Shown here: positions 34,473 through 46,354 of the stretch, piece after piece
Layout of the letters: each line of letters begins with the position of its first letter
Numbering within the stretch: position 1 is the stretch's first letter
Assembly (NCBI GenBank): GCA_028817405.1
Contig: JAPPPS010000151.1
Location: 1-48,558, forward strand
DNA length: 48,558 nt
Reading direction: 5' to 3'
From: Gammaproteobacteria bacterium
Lineage (GTDB): Bacteria > Pseudomonadota > Gammaproteobacteria > Arenicellales > Poriferihabitantaceae
Notes under the pieces: model-generated
Seen by the model: the letters and a program-made list of their open reading frames with translations, nothing else
Told to the model about the DNA's origin: nothing
The model's database searches: none
Position numbers and translations under genes: made by a program

Positions 34473-35472
34473 CCTCTACATCACCAGCGAAGGGAGTTAC
34501 CTTCATAAGGAACGCGAAACGATTGTCGTGGAACTGGAAGGGAAAAAGATATTTCAAGCGCCCTTCCATGCGTTTGGCGGCATCTACTGTTTCGGCCGCG
34601 TCATGGTGTCCCCCGCGCTTATGGGCAGTTGCGGGGAACGGGGAATTGAACTGGCGTTCTTTACCGGCCATGGTAAATTCCAAGCCCGCGTGTTGGGCAA
34701 GCAGACCGGCAATGTGTTGTTGCGGCGGGCTCAGTATCGTCTCGCCGACGCCAACCCGACATCGTTGGCGAGAATATTCGTGGGCGCGAAACTGGCGAAC
34801 GGCCGCCAAATCGTTATGAAGCAAATTCGCAACCATGGGCAAAACGAAAAACTCAAGCAATGCGCCGTGCAACTGGCCGGCGGATTGCGCAGGTTAAAAT
34901 TCTCATCAAACATGGACCGCATCCGCGGCATTGAAGGCGATTCGGCGGCGGGATATTTTGCCGTGTTCAACGAACTGATTGCCGCGGAACAACGCGTGGA
35001 CTTCCGATTTTCAGGAAGAACTCGACGCCCGCCATTGGATGAAGTCAACGCGATGCTGTCGTTTTCATACAGCCTTCTTGCCAACGAAATCGCTTCCGCC
35101 CTGCAGGGAATCGGGCTGGATCCATATGTAGGTTTCCTGCATGCCGACCGGCCCGGACGGTTGAGTCTTGCGCTGGATATGCTGGAGGAATTTCGCGCTT
35201 GGTGGTGCGACCGTTTTGTGCTGACATTGATTAACCGGAAGCAAGTCAAGCGGTCGGACTTTATAAAAGAAGCCAGCGGCGCGGTCCGCATGAAAGACGG
35301 CGCGAGAAAAGAATTTCTCACCGCCTGGCAGGAAAGAAAGCAGGAACAGATTACGCATCCCTTTCTCAAAGAGAAGGCGCCGGTCGGGCTGTTGCCGCAC
35401 CTCCAAGCCATGCTTCTGGCGAAACATCTGCGCGGCGATTTGGAAAACTATCCTCCGTTTTTTACCAGGTGA
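34453..35472 (+). CDS. cas1: CRISPR integrase Cas1
   Basis: 339 residues, the I-C form. The active-site Glu is E161 (RGIEGDSAAGYF), the His is H230 (GFLHADRPGR), and the acidic cluster is LDMLEEF near 241-247. With Cas2 it inserts new spacers at the leader end. Confidence 0.97.
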   Translation: MKKLLNNLYITSEGSYLHKERETIVVELEGKKIFQAPFHAFGGIYCFGRVMVSPALMGSCGERGIELAFFTGHGKFQARVLGKQTGNVLLRRAQYRLADANPTSLARIFVGAKLANGRQIVMKQIRNHGQNEKLKQCAVQLAGGLRRLKFSSNMDRIRGIEGDSAAGYFAVFNELIAAEQRVDFRFSGRTRRPPLDEVNAMLSFSYSLLANEIASALQGIGLDPYVGFLHADRPGRLSLALDMLEEFRAWWCDRFVLTLINRKQVKRSDFIKEASGAVRMKDGARKEFLTAWQERKQEQITHPFLKEKAPVGLLPHLQAMLLAKHLRGDLENYPPFFTR

Positions 35473-35478
35473 AATCAA

Positions 35479-35772
35479 ATGATGGTTCTTGTTACATATG
35501 ATGTGAGCGTGGCGACCGCCGCCGGAAGAAAGCGCTTGAACAACATCAGCAAAACTTGTTTGGATTACGGCATGCGGGTGCAATACTCGGTGTTCGAATG
35601 CGAGGTCAGTCCGGACAAGTGGGTTGAACTGAAGGCGCGCTTGCTGAAAATTTACGATGCTTCGGAGGACAGTCTGCGATTTTATCGACTCGGCGCAAAC
35701 TGGAAGCACAAAGTCGAGCACCACGGCACCAAGGAGCCGCCGGACATCCTGCGAAACCCCTTAATTATTTAG
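35479..35772 (+). CDS. cas2: CRISPR adaptation protein Cas2
   Basis: 97 residues. The ferredoxin-like fold begins MVLVTYDVSV with D8 and continues through RVQYSVFECEVSPDKWVELKARLL and DSLRFYRLG. It starts 6 bases after cas1. The leader follows directly. Confidence 0.97.
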   Translation: MMVLVTYDVSVATAAGRKRLNNISKTCLDYGMRVQYSVFECEVSPDKWVELKARLLKIYDASEDSLRFYRLGANWKHKVEHHGTKEPPDILRNPLII

Positions 35773-35947
35773 CGCGAACCGGTCGTTCTCGGCAATTGAC
35801 CGGGGGGTTGGCGGTCTCATAACAGGTTGTTTTTTATCCCTTTTTTAGAAATCAAAACGATGGGCGGTCATTTAATCAGCCAATCCGGCTTGGGTTGGCG
35901 AAAAATTGCCGTTTTCTTTCGTCTTTACAAATGGTTAGAATGCGGGA
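35773..35947 (+). promoter_or_regulatory. CRISPR leader
   Basis: A 175-base non-coding stretch between cas2 and the first repeat, more AT-rich than its surroundings with T-runs. A possible array promoter has TTTCTT (35913-35918), a 17-base spacer and TAGAAT (35936-35941), placing transcription start at about the first repeat. Orientation agrees with the ATTGAAAC 3' repeat end that forms the crRNA 5' handle. Confidence 0.7.
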
Positions 35948-38900
35948 GTCGCGCCCCTCACGGGGCGCGTGGATTGAAACATCTCAACGCGGGCGGCGCA
36001 GAGACGGTGCTCACGGTCGCGCCCCTCACGGGGCGCGTGGATTGAAACAATTGACGTTGTTAACCCTGAAGGTCGTCGCCGCGTGTCGCGCCCCTCACGG
36101 GGCGCGTGGATTGAAACTCAGACTAAGTTATGGAGTGCTCAGACGAAGGAGTGTCGCGCCCCTCACGGGGCGCGTGGATTGAAACACGGTAGAACAACCG
36201 TCCATTAGACGGCCTGGTTGTCGCGCCCCTCACGGGGCGCGTGGATTGAAACACCGAGATATTTGCCGCGTGGAGACCTTGATTATGTCGCGCCCCTCAC
36301 GGGGCGCGTGGATTGAAACTTTACGACTCTGTCAAACACAAACCACGCCTCCGAGTCGCGCCCCTCACGGGGCGCGTGGATTGAAACACCGATGGGCTTG
36401 GCAAGTTCTACTCGAACATCGTGTCGCGCCCCTCACGGGGCGCGTGGATTGAAACCTCAAGCAACTCATAAGAGTGCCCGGTGATGATGAGGTCGTCGCG
36501 CCCCTCACGGGGCGCGTGGATTGAAACAGTTCTCCGATGAGAGGGTGATTGGGTTAGGCAAAGTCGCGCCCCTCACGGGGCGCGTGGATTGAAACTACTC
36601 GCACCCAGATTTACATCGACTTCGGCAGTAGGTCGCGCCCCTCACGGGGCGCGTGGATTGAAACCTATCCATGCACCGTGGGTAACCGTCTATACCAACA
36701 CGTCGCGCCCCTCACGGGGCGCGTGGATTGAAACTAATGGCGGTTATGGTGTTTATGGACTGCACTGGCGTCGCGCCCCTCACGGGGCGCGTGGATTGAA
36801 ACCCAGTCCTCTGGAGGGACTAATATCATGGTAAATACGTCGCGCCCCTCACGGGGCGCGTGGATTGAAACCCACGATGATGCCATGCAGGTATTGAAAT
36901 CGAGTGAGGTCGCGCCCCTCACGGGGCGCGTGGATTGAAACCCAATCGGTAATCGCCATCGAGCCCGATGCCACCGTGTCGCGCCCCTCACGGGGCGCGT
37001 GGATTGAAACAACTTCGCGCCGTCGTCAAGTTTAAGCACCTTGACGTCGCGCCCCTCACGGGGCGCGTGGATTGAAACGGCACTACGACAGGGCGCGCGA
37101 AATCCAACTCGATAGTCGCGCCCCTCACGGGGCGCGTGGATTGAAACCCATGAATGCGGCGCTCCGTGATGCGCGCTTGGCTGGTCGCGCCCCTCACGGG
37201 GCGCGTGGATTGAAACTATGTCAAGAATGAGGCATCCAAATGAAAGGTCGAGTCGCGCCCCTCACGGGGCGCGTGGATTGAAACCAAATTGACCACAAGT
37301 CACTCGGAAGCCAACGCGGTCGCGCCCCTCACGGGGCGCGTGGATTGAAACAAGAAATTTTGGCATCATGGCTTTTCCGCGCCTATGTCGCGCCCCTCAC
37401 GGGGCGCGTGGATTGAAACGCCCTGGCACGGCAATCCGAATTTATGCGGCATGTGTCGCGCCCCTCACGGGGCGCGTGGATTGAAACCTTTGCCAGCGCG
37501 CGCACCTCACCTGACCACGCCTCGTCGCGCCCCTCACGGGGCGCGTGGATTGAAACCTGAGCATGTCGTCCCCGCTGAGCTGTATAATGGCAGGTCGCGC
37601 CCCTCACGGGGCGCGTGGATTGAAACGTCGAGCGCAAGGTGGAGTCGATGGGGTATGCCGGTCGCGCCCCTCACGGGGCGCGTGGATTGAAACTTTCGGC
37701 AGCCAAGGCTTGGTTGATGTGGCGAGCGGTCGCGCCCCTCACGGGGCGCGTGGATTGAAACTTGAGGCTAAACACAATAGCCTCCGCGCCAGTAAAGGCG
37801 TCGCGCCCCTCACGGGGCGCGTGGATTGAAACAGCGCGACCTTGTATGACAGCACCGGGTCGCCATAAGGTCGCGCCCCTCACGGGGCGCGTGGATTGAA
37901 ACGCTTTCAAGTGTATGTCGATGACCGTACCGGCCGCGTCGCGCCCCTCACGGGGCGCGTGGATTGAAACGAGAGTCGGCGTGGTCATTGCGTTGGATAA
38001 CAACCAGGTCGCGCCCCTCACGGGGCGCGTGGATTGAAACGAGAGTCGGCGTGGTCATTTGCGTTGGATAACAACCGTCGCGCCCCTCACGGGGCGCGTG
38101 GATTGAAACAATCTATGCCCGCGGTCCACGCCCGCCCGCGCCGCCCGTCGCGCCCCTCACGGGGCGCGTGGATTGAAACGAGAGTCGGCGTGGTCATTGC
38201 GTTGGATAACAACCAGGTCGCGCCCCTCACGGGGCGCGTGGATTGAAACGAGAGTCGGCGTGGTCATTTGCGTTGGATAACAACCGTCGCGCCCCTCACG
38301 GGGCGCGTGGATTGAAACAATCTATGCCCGCGGTCCACGCCCGCCCGCGCCGCCCGTCGCGCCCCTCACGGGGCGCGTGGATTGAAACGAGAGTCGGCGT
38401 GGTCATTGCGTTGGATAACAACCGTCGCGCCCCTCACGGGGCGCGTGGATTGAAACAAGCGCAATCAGGCGGGCCGGAGTTGCGGGCCGGGCGGTCGCGC
38501 CCCTCACGGGGCGCGTGGATTGAAACGGCCTCAAGTTGCATGCGCTTGGTCGCTTGATAGAGTCGCGCCCCTCACGGGGCGCGTGGATTGAAACATGTCA
38601 TTCACCTATCGGTTAAGAGTTGCTGATGCGTCGCGCCCCTCACGGGGCGCGTGGATTGAAACCTGGTCAATTACCCGGAGCACCCCGTCGCCGCCATGTC
38701 GCGCCCCTCACGGGGCGCGTGGATTGAAACCGGTTGTTGCTGGTGAATCTGTCGAAGTCGACCTGCAGTCGCGCCCCTCACGGGGCGCGTGGATTGAAAC
38801 GAAGCGCACGATTGCTTTAGTCGAGAAGGCCAGTGGTCGCGCCCCTCACGGGGCGCGTGGATTGAAACGAAGCGCACGATTGCTTTAGTCGAGAAGGCCA

Positions 38901-41900
38901 GTGGTCGCGCCCCTCACGGGGCGCGTGGATTGAAACGAACCCGGTAGTGCGCGCTGCGCTCAGAAACGCCGGTCGCGCCCCTCACGGGGCGCGTGGATTG
39001 AAACCAAATGATGCAATGGCATCAACTGAACCACGAGCGGTCGCGCCCCTCACGGGGCGCGTGGATTGAAACCAATGTGCGCTCGGTAACGGACGGAATG
39101 AACCGATGTCGCGCCCCTCACGGGGCGCGTGGATTGAAACATGAGTACGGTTATTTCTGATTTCGCGCGCGTTTATGTCGCGCCCCTCACGGGGCGCGTG
39201 GATTGAAACAGGCGACTTCGGTTTGCCAAAGTTATGGTTCTTTTGTCGCGCCCCTCACGGGGCGCGTGGATTGAAACTCGCAGTTGGCGCTCGGCTTGCG
39301 CGCGACCATCCGGGTCGCGCCCCTCACGGGGCGCGTGGATTGAAACATGGAAAATAATACACTTTTTTTTATCCTTTCTTTTGTCGCGCCCCTCACGGGG
39401 CGCGTGGATTGAAACCGTCGTGGTAGTCATGGTTTCCCCGCAACGATTCCGTCGCGCCCCTCACGGGGCGCGTGGATTGAAACGAAACGAACTCCCAAGT
39501 GCGGGGGCATGGAAACGCCGTCGCGCCCCTCACGGGGCGCGTGGATTGAAACACCTACATCATCGTGTTGAACCAGCGCAAACTCGTGTCGCGCCCCTCA
39601 CGGGGCGCGTGGATTGAAACCTACACGGGCGCGGTGAAAACTTACGAAGAGCCGAAGTCGCGCCCCTCACGGGGCGCGTGGATTGAAACCTGATGGTCAG
39701 GTGCGCTATACTCCGGTGACCGTTGTCGCGCCCCTCACGGGGCGCGTGGATTGAAACCATCCATCGACACGCCAACTGCACATTGACGGGCGGTCGCGCC
39801 CCTCACGGGGCGCGTGGATTGAAACTTTCGGCAACCAGGGCGTTGTTGATGTGGCGAGCGTCGCGCCCCTCACGGGGCGCGTGGATTGAAACTTAAAACA
39901 TGGTGGCGGTTATCCAAGTACATGACCACGTCGCGCCCCTCACGGGGCGCGTGGATTGAAACAGTCTCCGATATAAGTTGCGGTCCGTATTTGACCGGTC
40001 GCGCCCCTCACGGGGCGCGTGGATTGAAACATGGGGGGTGATATGAGGGGCACCGGCGATAAAGCCGTCGCGCCCCTCACGGGGCGCGTGGATTGAAACA
40101 AGTCATCGATTAACATCAGCATGAGTTTGCCTTCGGTCGCGCCCCTCACGGGGCGCGTGGATTGAAACTTATTATGTCTAATGAAACCGCAACCGCGAAA
40201 CACAGTCGCGCCCCTCACGGGGCGCGTGGATTGAAACCCAATTCGTCGTCAGCCAAATGCCCGCCGCCACAACGTCGCGCCCCTCACGGGGCGCGTGGAT
40301 TGAAACTCCACATCAGGCAAGGAAAGCGGTATTATACCGACGTCGCGCCCCTCACGGGGCGCGTGGATTGAAACCCGCCTACTTGCAGATTTGGAAAAGC
40401 CTGCCGGACGTCGCGCCCCTCACGGGGCGCGTGGATTGAAACGTCGTGCTTGCACTGAAACCATCCCCGGCCATTGACGTCGCGCCCCTCACGGGGCGCG
40501 TGGATTGAAACAAAAAACGCGTGGCCATCGAGTCGCCGTCACACTGGGTCGCGCCCCTCACGGGGCGCGTGGATTGAAACTACAAGGATTGGGGGGACAC
40601 CGGAAAATCGGACGACGTCGCGCCCCTCACGGGGCGCGTGGATTGAAACTCGACGTGTGGTGGCAGCCATCTGACCGCGCATGGTTGTCGCGCCCCTCAC
40701 GGGGCGCGTGGATTGAAACAATAACGCTTGACATTTGGAAAATGGCATGATAGGGGTCGCGCCCCTCACGGGGCGCGTGGATTGAAACGCGCTCTGCTGG
40801 ATTTGCATATCGTGCGGTCGCCGCGTCGCGCCCCTCACGGGGCGCGTGGATTGAAACATTTTATTGATATAAAAAAAGCTTGACAAGGGTTGTCGCGCCC
40901 CTCACGGGGCGCGTGGATTGAAACGCTGTCATGTGGCGCATGACGGTGTGGTGTTGATGTCGCGCCCCTCACGGGGCGCGTGGATTGAAACGCGTGTTGT
41001 TTTGCTTATCATTTTGGTTGATTATTGTCGCGCCCCTCACGGGGCGCGTGGATTGAAACTCTGCTCTTTAGTTAACATGTCCCCAGGGCCTCCGGTCGCG
41101 CCCCTCACGGGGCGCGTGGATTGAAACCTTTATCACATGCGCCCAAACGCGACTTGGGCGCAGTCGCGCCCCTCACGGGGCGCGTGGATTGAAACATTGT
41201 GTCGCCCTCGTCAGCGTCGCCGGCGGTGGGTCGCGCCCCTCACGGGGCGCGTGGATTGAAACTTGTCGCTCATTTCCACACCCCCTCCAGCGGGGATTGT
41301 CGCGCCTCTCACGGGGCGCGTGGATTGAAACTCGTCACCGCGCTTTCCACGCCAGCGAATCCGTTGGTCGCGCCCCTCACGGGGCGCGTGGATTGAAACA
41401 GCGAGGATAACCGCATCATCAAAGCGCACAACGGTCGCGCCCCTCACGGGGCGCGTGGATTGAAACCTCGCTGCTGGCGACTACTACCTCTGGCGCGTTA
41501 CGTCGCGCCCCTCACGGGGCGCGTGGATTGAAACCGGCCGGCTCCATCGCCGCCGCCGGCGACATCGAGTCGCGCCCCTCACGGGGCGCGTGGATTGAAA
41601 CGTTTCGCATGAACGGTGTGCATCCGCAGAACTATCGTCGCGCCCCTCACGGGGCGCGTGGATTGAAACATTCGAAACACGAGCGGGATTGTGCCGAGTG
41701 GGTGTCGCGCCCCTCACGGGGCGCGTGGATTGAAACATCGAATTGGCTCGACAGAAAATCTGCGCTCAGTTGTCGCGCCCCTCACGGGGCGCGTGGATTG
41801 AAACAGTGGAAGAGTGGAGCGCAGGCGTATTCGACGGGTCGTCGCGCCCCTCACGGGGCGCGTGGATTGAAACCCAACGGCGATAATGGAAAGCGCAATA

Positions 41901-44900
41901 TCCTTTTGGTCGCGCCCCTCACGGGGCGCGTGGATTGAAACCAAACTGCAGGGCGTGCTACTCGGTTATCTGGACGCGGTCGCGCCCCTCACGGGGCGCG
42001 TGGATTGAAACCCCGTCACGGGGACGCAGGTGCGTGTGCGCCGTGGGGTCGCGCCCCTCACGGGGCGCGTGGATTGAAACAGGTAGAGATTCCGAGCATG
42101 CACCAGTTTGTCCGGTCGCGCCCCTCACGGGGCGCGTGGATTGAAACACGAGTCGGCGACCGGCGACACGCCGTTAAACCACGTCGCGCCCCTCACGGGG
42201 CGCGTGGATTGAAACCCATATCGTCGATTAATGAAACCCATCACATCGAGGTCGCGCCCCTCACGGGGCGCGTGGATTGAAACACCCACATCCAACTCGG
42301 CGACCTCATCGCTATGGTCGTCGCGCCCCTCACGGGGCGCGTGGATTGAAACGTCGATAATCGCGCAACTTGGAATCGGGCCGCTTGTCGCGCCCCTCAC
42401 GGGGCGCGTGGATTGAAACCCGGGAAATGCGAAAGTATATGCGCACTTATATCGGTCGCGCCCCTCACGGGGCGCGTGGATTGAAACCAAAGCGATAACT
42501 GCCGTCGCCGCTGCGCATGCCGAGTCGCGCCCCTCACGGGGCGCGTGGATTGAAACCCCTTGTCGAGTTGGTCTTGCGCATCGGCCGCATGTCGCGCCCC
42601 TCACGGGGCGCGTGGATTGAAACTCGCTTTGGAAAGCGCGCAGGGCGGCGGCATCGGGTGTCGCGCCCCTCACGGGGCGCGTGGATTGAAACAATTCCTT
42701 CGGGCGTATTCTCGTGCGGCGGTTGAGGTCGCGCCCCTCACGGGGCGCGTGGATTGAAACGCTTCAAACCCTCTGAGCGTCGCCCCCAACTCGCGTCGCG
42801 CCCCTCACGGGGCGCGTGGATTGAAACAGCCAATTTAGCCAGGTCCGACTGGGCTTGCATCGTCGCGCCCCTCACGGGGCGCGTGGATTGAAACAGTTAT
42901 GGACGCAAACTTTACAGAATGAAAAAATGGTCGCGCCCCTCACGGGGCGCGTGGATTGAAACTTTTGACGAAGTCCACGTTGTCGGGGCCGAGTATGGTC
43001 GCGCCCCTCACGGGGCGCGTGGATTGAAACATTCGAAACGAGACACTCCCCGCCGCGCCAACCGGGTCGCGCCCCTCACGGGGCGCGTGGATTGAAACAT
43101 CAATTCCACAGCGAAAGCCGGCGTCGACACGATGTCGCGCCCCTCACGGGGCGCGTGGATTGAAACTTTTGACGAAGTCCACGTTGTCGGGGCCGAGTAT
43201 GGTCGCGCCCCTCACGGGGCGCGTGGATTGAAACATTCGAAACGAGACACTCCCCGCCGCGCCAACCGGGTCGCGCCCCTCACGGGGCGCGTGGATTGAA
43301 ACATCAATTCCACAGCGAAAGCCGGCGTCGACACGATGTCGCGCCCCTCACGGGGCGCGTGGATTGAAACCTCAGTTGCCGCCGTAAAACAAGGGGTAGG
43401 GCGGCAGGTCGCGCCCCTCACGGGGCGCGTGGATTGAAACCCATCCGAGAAACCATGCTTTTATCGCGCCGAAAAGTCGCGCCCCTCACGGGGCGCGTGG
43501 ATTGAAACCCATTTTTGCGTTGCGGTGTTGTAGTGAGAATGCCGCGTCGCGCCCCTCACGGGGCGCGTGGATTGAAACATCAATTCCACAGCGAAAGCCG
43601 GCGTCGACACGATGTCGCGCCCCTCACGGGGCGCGTGGATTGAAACCTCACGCAGTGATGATTGGCGCACCGGACATCGAAGTCGCGCCCCTCACGGGGC
43701 GCGTGGATTGAAACGAAGGCTTCCGCGTGCTGGACTCCATCCGCGCCGCGTCGCGCCCCTCACGGGGCGCGTGGATTGAAACATCAATTCCACAGCGAAA
43801 GCCGGCGTCGACACGATGGTCGCGCCCCTCACGGGGCGCGTGGATTGAAACAGAATCTCGATAGACGGAATCCAAACCGTGGCATCGGTCGCGCCCCTCA
43901 CGGGGCGCGTGGATTGAAACACCCCGACTAATAATGCGTTGGGGACGGACTTTACCGTCGCGCCCCTCACGGGGCGCGTGGATTGAAACGTCACGGCGTT
44001 GTGCAGGGCGTGTTGGTGGTCGGTGGTCGCGCCCCTCACGGGGCGCGTGGATTGAAACGCTGGCCGATGATGCCAGTGGGTTGTGGCTGCGGGGTCGCGC
44101 CCCTCACGGGGCGCGTGGATTGAAACACCCACATCCAACTCGGCGACCTCATCGCTATGGTCGTCGCGCCCCTCACGGGGCGCGTGGATTGAAACAGCAA
44201 ACTGAACTGGCTACTACCGCAACTGGCAACGTCGCGCCCCTCACGGGGCGCGTGGATTGAAACAGGGTATCGGGCTCGGTGTCTTCGCCGCTCGCCAGTC
44301 GCGCCCCTCACGGGGCGCGTGGATTGAAACACGGTCACGCTGCACCACCACCAACGCCGGCGCGGTCGCGCCCCTCACGGGGCGCGTGGATTGAAACCAG
44401 TTGGTCATGAGTGTCGTCACTTCAATTTTCGGAGTCGCGCCCCTCACGGGGCGCGTGGATTGAAACAGGTAGAGATTCCGGGCATGCACCAGTTTGTCCG
44501 CCGGTCGCGCCCCTCACGGGGCGCGTGGATTGAAACTATTTTAACGATGGCGCGCGACGGTCGATGGGCGGGTCGCGCCCCTCACGGGGCGCGTGGATTG
44601 AAACACAGAGATGGTGCGGTTTGGATTCCGCTTGGCAAGCGTCGCGCCCCTCACGGGGCGCGTGGATTGAAACAGCCGCAAAATGCTTCTGTTGTCAAAA
44701 ACCTTGATGTCGCGCCCCTCACGGGGCGCGTGGATTGAAACTGAATCGATGCCGCCGGTGATTTTCATCATCGACAGTCGCGCCCCTCACGGGGCGCGTG
44801 GATTGAAACATTTCGCAACTGAGAAGTTGACGAAGGCCGGAGGGTCGCGCCCCTCACGGGGCGCGTGGATTGAAACCAGTGCGAGCAAATACATGGCGGT

Positions 44901-45828
44901 GGAGTCTTTGGTCGCGCCCCTCACGGGGCGCGTGGATTGAAACGACAGGACTCGCATGGCGCGCACCACGACATCGGAGTCGCGCCCCTCACGGGGCGCG
45001 TGGATTGAAACCGAATCGCGCGCAAAGATTGTCGAGGGCATCGAGCGTCGCGCCCCTCACGGGGCGCGTGGATTGAAACTAACTCGCTCGATGAGTTGGG
45101 CTACTGCGTCATGCGTCGCGCCCCTCACGGGGCGCGTGGATTGAAACGTTTCCTTGTGCCTGGCGTGGCGACGAATCCCTATTGTCGCGCCCCTCACGGG
45201 GCGCGTGGATTGAAACATGACCAATGCGCTTTGAAGACTCACCAGTAAATGGTCGCGCCCCTCACGGGGCGCGTGGATTGAAACCACGCCGGTCGGCGAG
45301 TTGGGGGACATCCTCAAACGTCGCGCCCCTCACGGGGCGCGTGGATTGAAACATGGGCAGAGTCAGCAAGCGCGCGGTTAATGTTGGTCGCGCCCCTCAC
45401 GGGGCGCGTGGATTGAAACACGATGGGCCTGCCGGCTGCTGGCAAATCCACCATCGTCGCGCCCCTCACGGGGCGCGTGGATTGAAACCAATCGCAGGTG
45501 CTGCCGCGCTTCCGCGACGGTCAAGTCGCGCCCCTCACGGGGCGCGTGGATTGAAACACATTCGACATGACTTCGCGACCCGCCTGCGTCTGTCGCGCCC
45601 CTCACGGGGCGCGTGGATTGAAACATTATGGCGTTGAGGTTGAGCGGTGGTGGGGGATGTCGCGCCCCTCACGGGGCGCGTGGATTGAAACAATCGCTAT
45701 ATCGCCGGTGGACATCAGGACTTCGGGTCGCGCCCCTCACGGGGCGCGTGGATTGAAACCAATCGCAGGTGCTGCCGCGCTTCCGCGACGGTCAAGTCGC
45801 GCCCCTCACGGGGCGCGTGGATTGAAAC
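35948..45828 (+). CRISPR. Type I-C CRISPR array, about 145 repeats
   Basis: 33-base repeat beginning GTCGCGCCCC, with a CCCC-TCAC-GGGG hairpin, ending GGATTGAAAC: a standard type I-C repeat. Hand count gives 145 repeats and 144 spacers, mostly 34-37 bases. The first repeat is 35948-35980, the last 45796-45828. One repeat (41299-41331) has C>T at its position 9. Otherwise the repeats look identical, including the last one, which is unusual because leader-distal repeats normally decay. Long open frames across the array (repeated APHGARGLK or STRPVRGAT) are artefacts. Several spacers are duplicated singly or in blocks. Confidence 0.98.
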
Positions 45829-45831
45829 TTT

Positions 45832-46351
45832 GGGTCAAGATAACTTAAATGATGCAAAACATGCGTAACTTGTTGATTATCAATGGCAAATCGCTATGTT
45901 TACCATTCTCGAATTTCGGATGCGAAATTCCGCCGCATCTTGCGCCTGTTTGCGCTGGATTTGAACGCCGTGCAAATCGCCGCCCTGACCCGCTTGAGCC
46001 GCGTTTCCATCAACCGCCACCTGACCGCGCTGCGCCAGCGCATGGCCCGGCTTTGCGAGCAAGCCGCGCCGATGAGCGGCGAGATTGAGGTGGACGAATC
46101 CTACTTCGGCGCGCGCCGCGCAAAGGGCAAGCATGGGCGCGGCGAGTGGGCGCGCGACGAGGCGCACATCAACGGCATCGAGGGCTTCTGGGACTACGCC
46201 AAGAGCCGCCTGTCAAAGTTCCGCGGCATGAACAAACGCATTTTATCTGCACTTGAAAGAGTGCAAATTTCAGTTCAATCACCGGCATGAATAGGCGTAT
46301 AAAATCTTGCTGGAATCATGCCGGAAAAAGCCAATTAAGTTATCTTGACCC
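45832..46351 (+). mobile_element. Defective IS1595-family element
   Basis: 520 bp with perfect terminal inverted repeats GGGTCAAGATAACTTAA (45832-) and TTAAGTTATCTTGACCC (-46351). It carries the remains of an IS1595 (ISXO2/IS1016-like) transposase. No 8-bp target duplication is visible (left flank GAAACTTT, right flank TTTTTATT), so one flank has probably been lost. It starts 3 bases after the last CRISPR repeat and ends 3 bases before the cyclase stop codon. Confidence 0.88.
45883..46290 (+). pseudogene. IS1595-family transposase remnant
   Basis: The N-terminal zinc/HTH part and first catalytic Asp (VDESYFGAR, D71) are kept, and HINGIEGFWDYAKSRLSKFRG with the final Glu follows. The segment between them that should hold the second Asp, about 90 residues in relatives, is deleted in frame after KHGRG. 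A further frameshift near 46235 removes the native tail: FYLHLKECKFQFNHRHE reads in the next frame from 46241 to 46284. It cannot be active. Confidence 0.88.
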
Positions 46352-46354
46352 TTT

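Noticed and set aside
30278-35945. 12-base match GTTAGAATGCGG before cas5c and at the end of the leader
   Set aside because: Exact 12-base matches are expected by chance in a window this size; no further homology around them.
35948-45828. Dozens of open frames with repeating APHGARGLK, SRPSRGAWIET or STRPVRGAT peptides on both strands
   Set aside because: They are read-through of the CRISPR repeat, whose 33-base length keeps frames open; none has a real start context.
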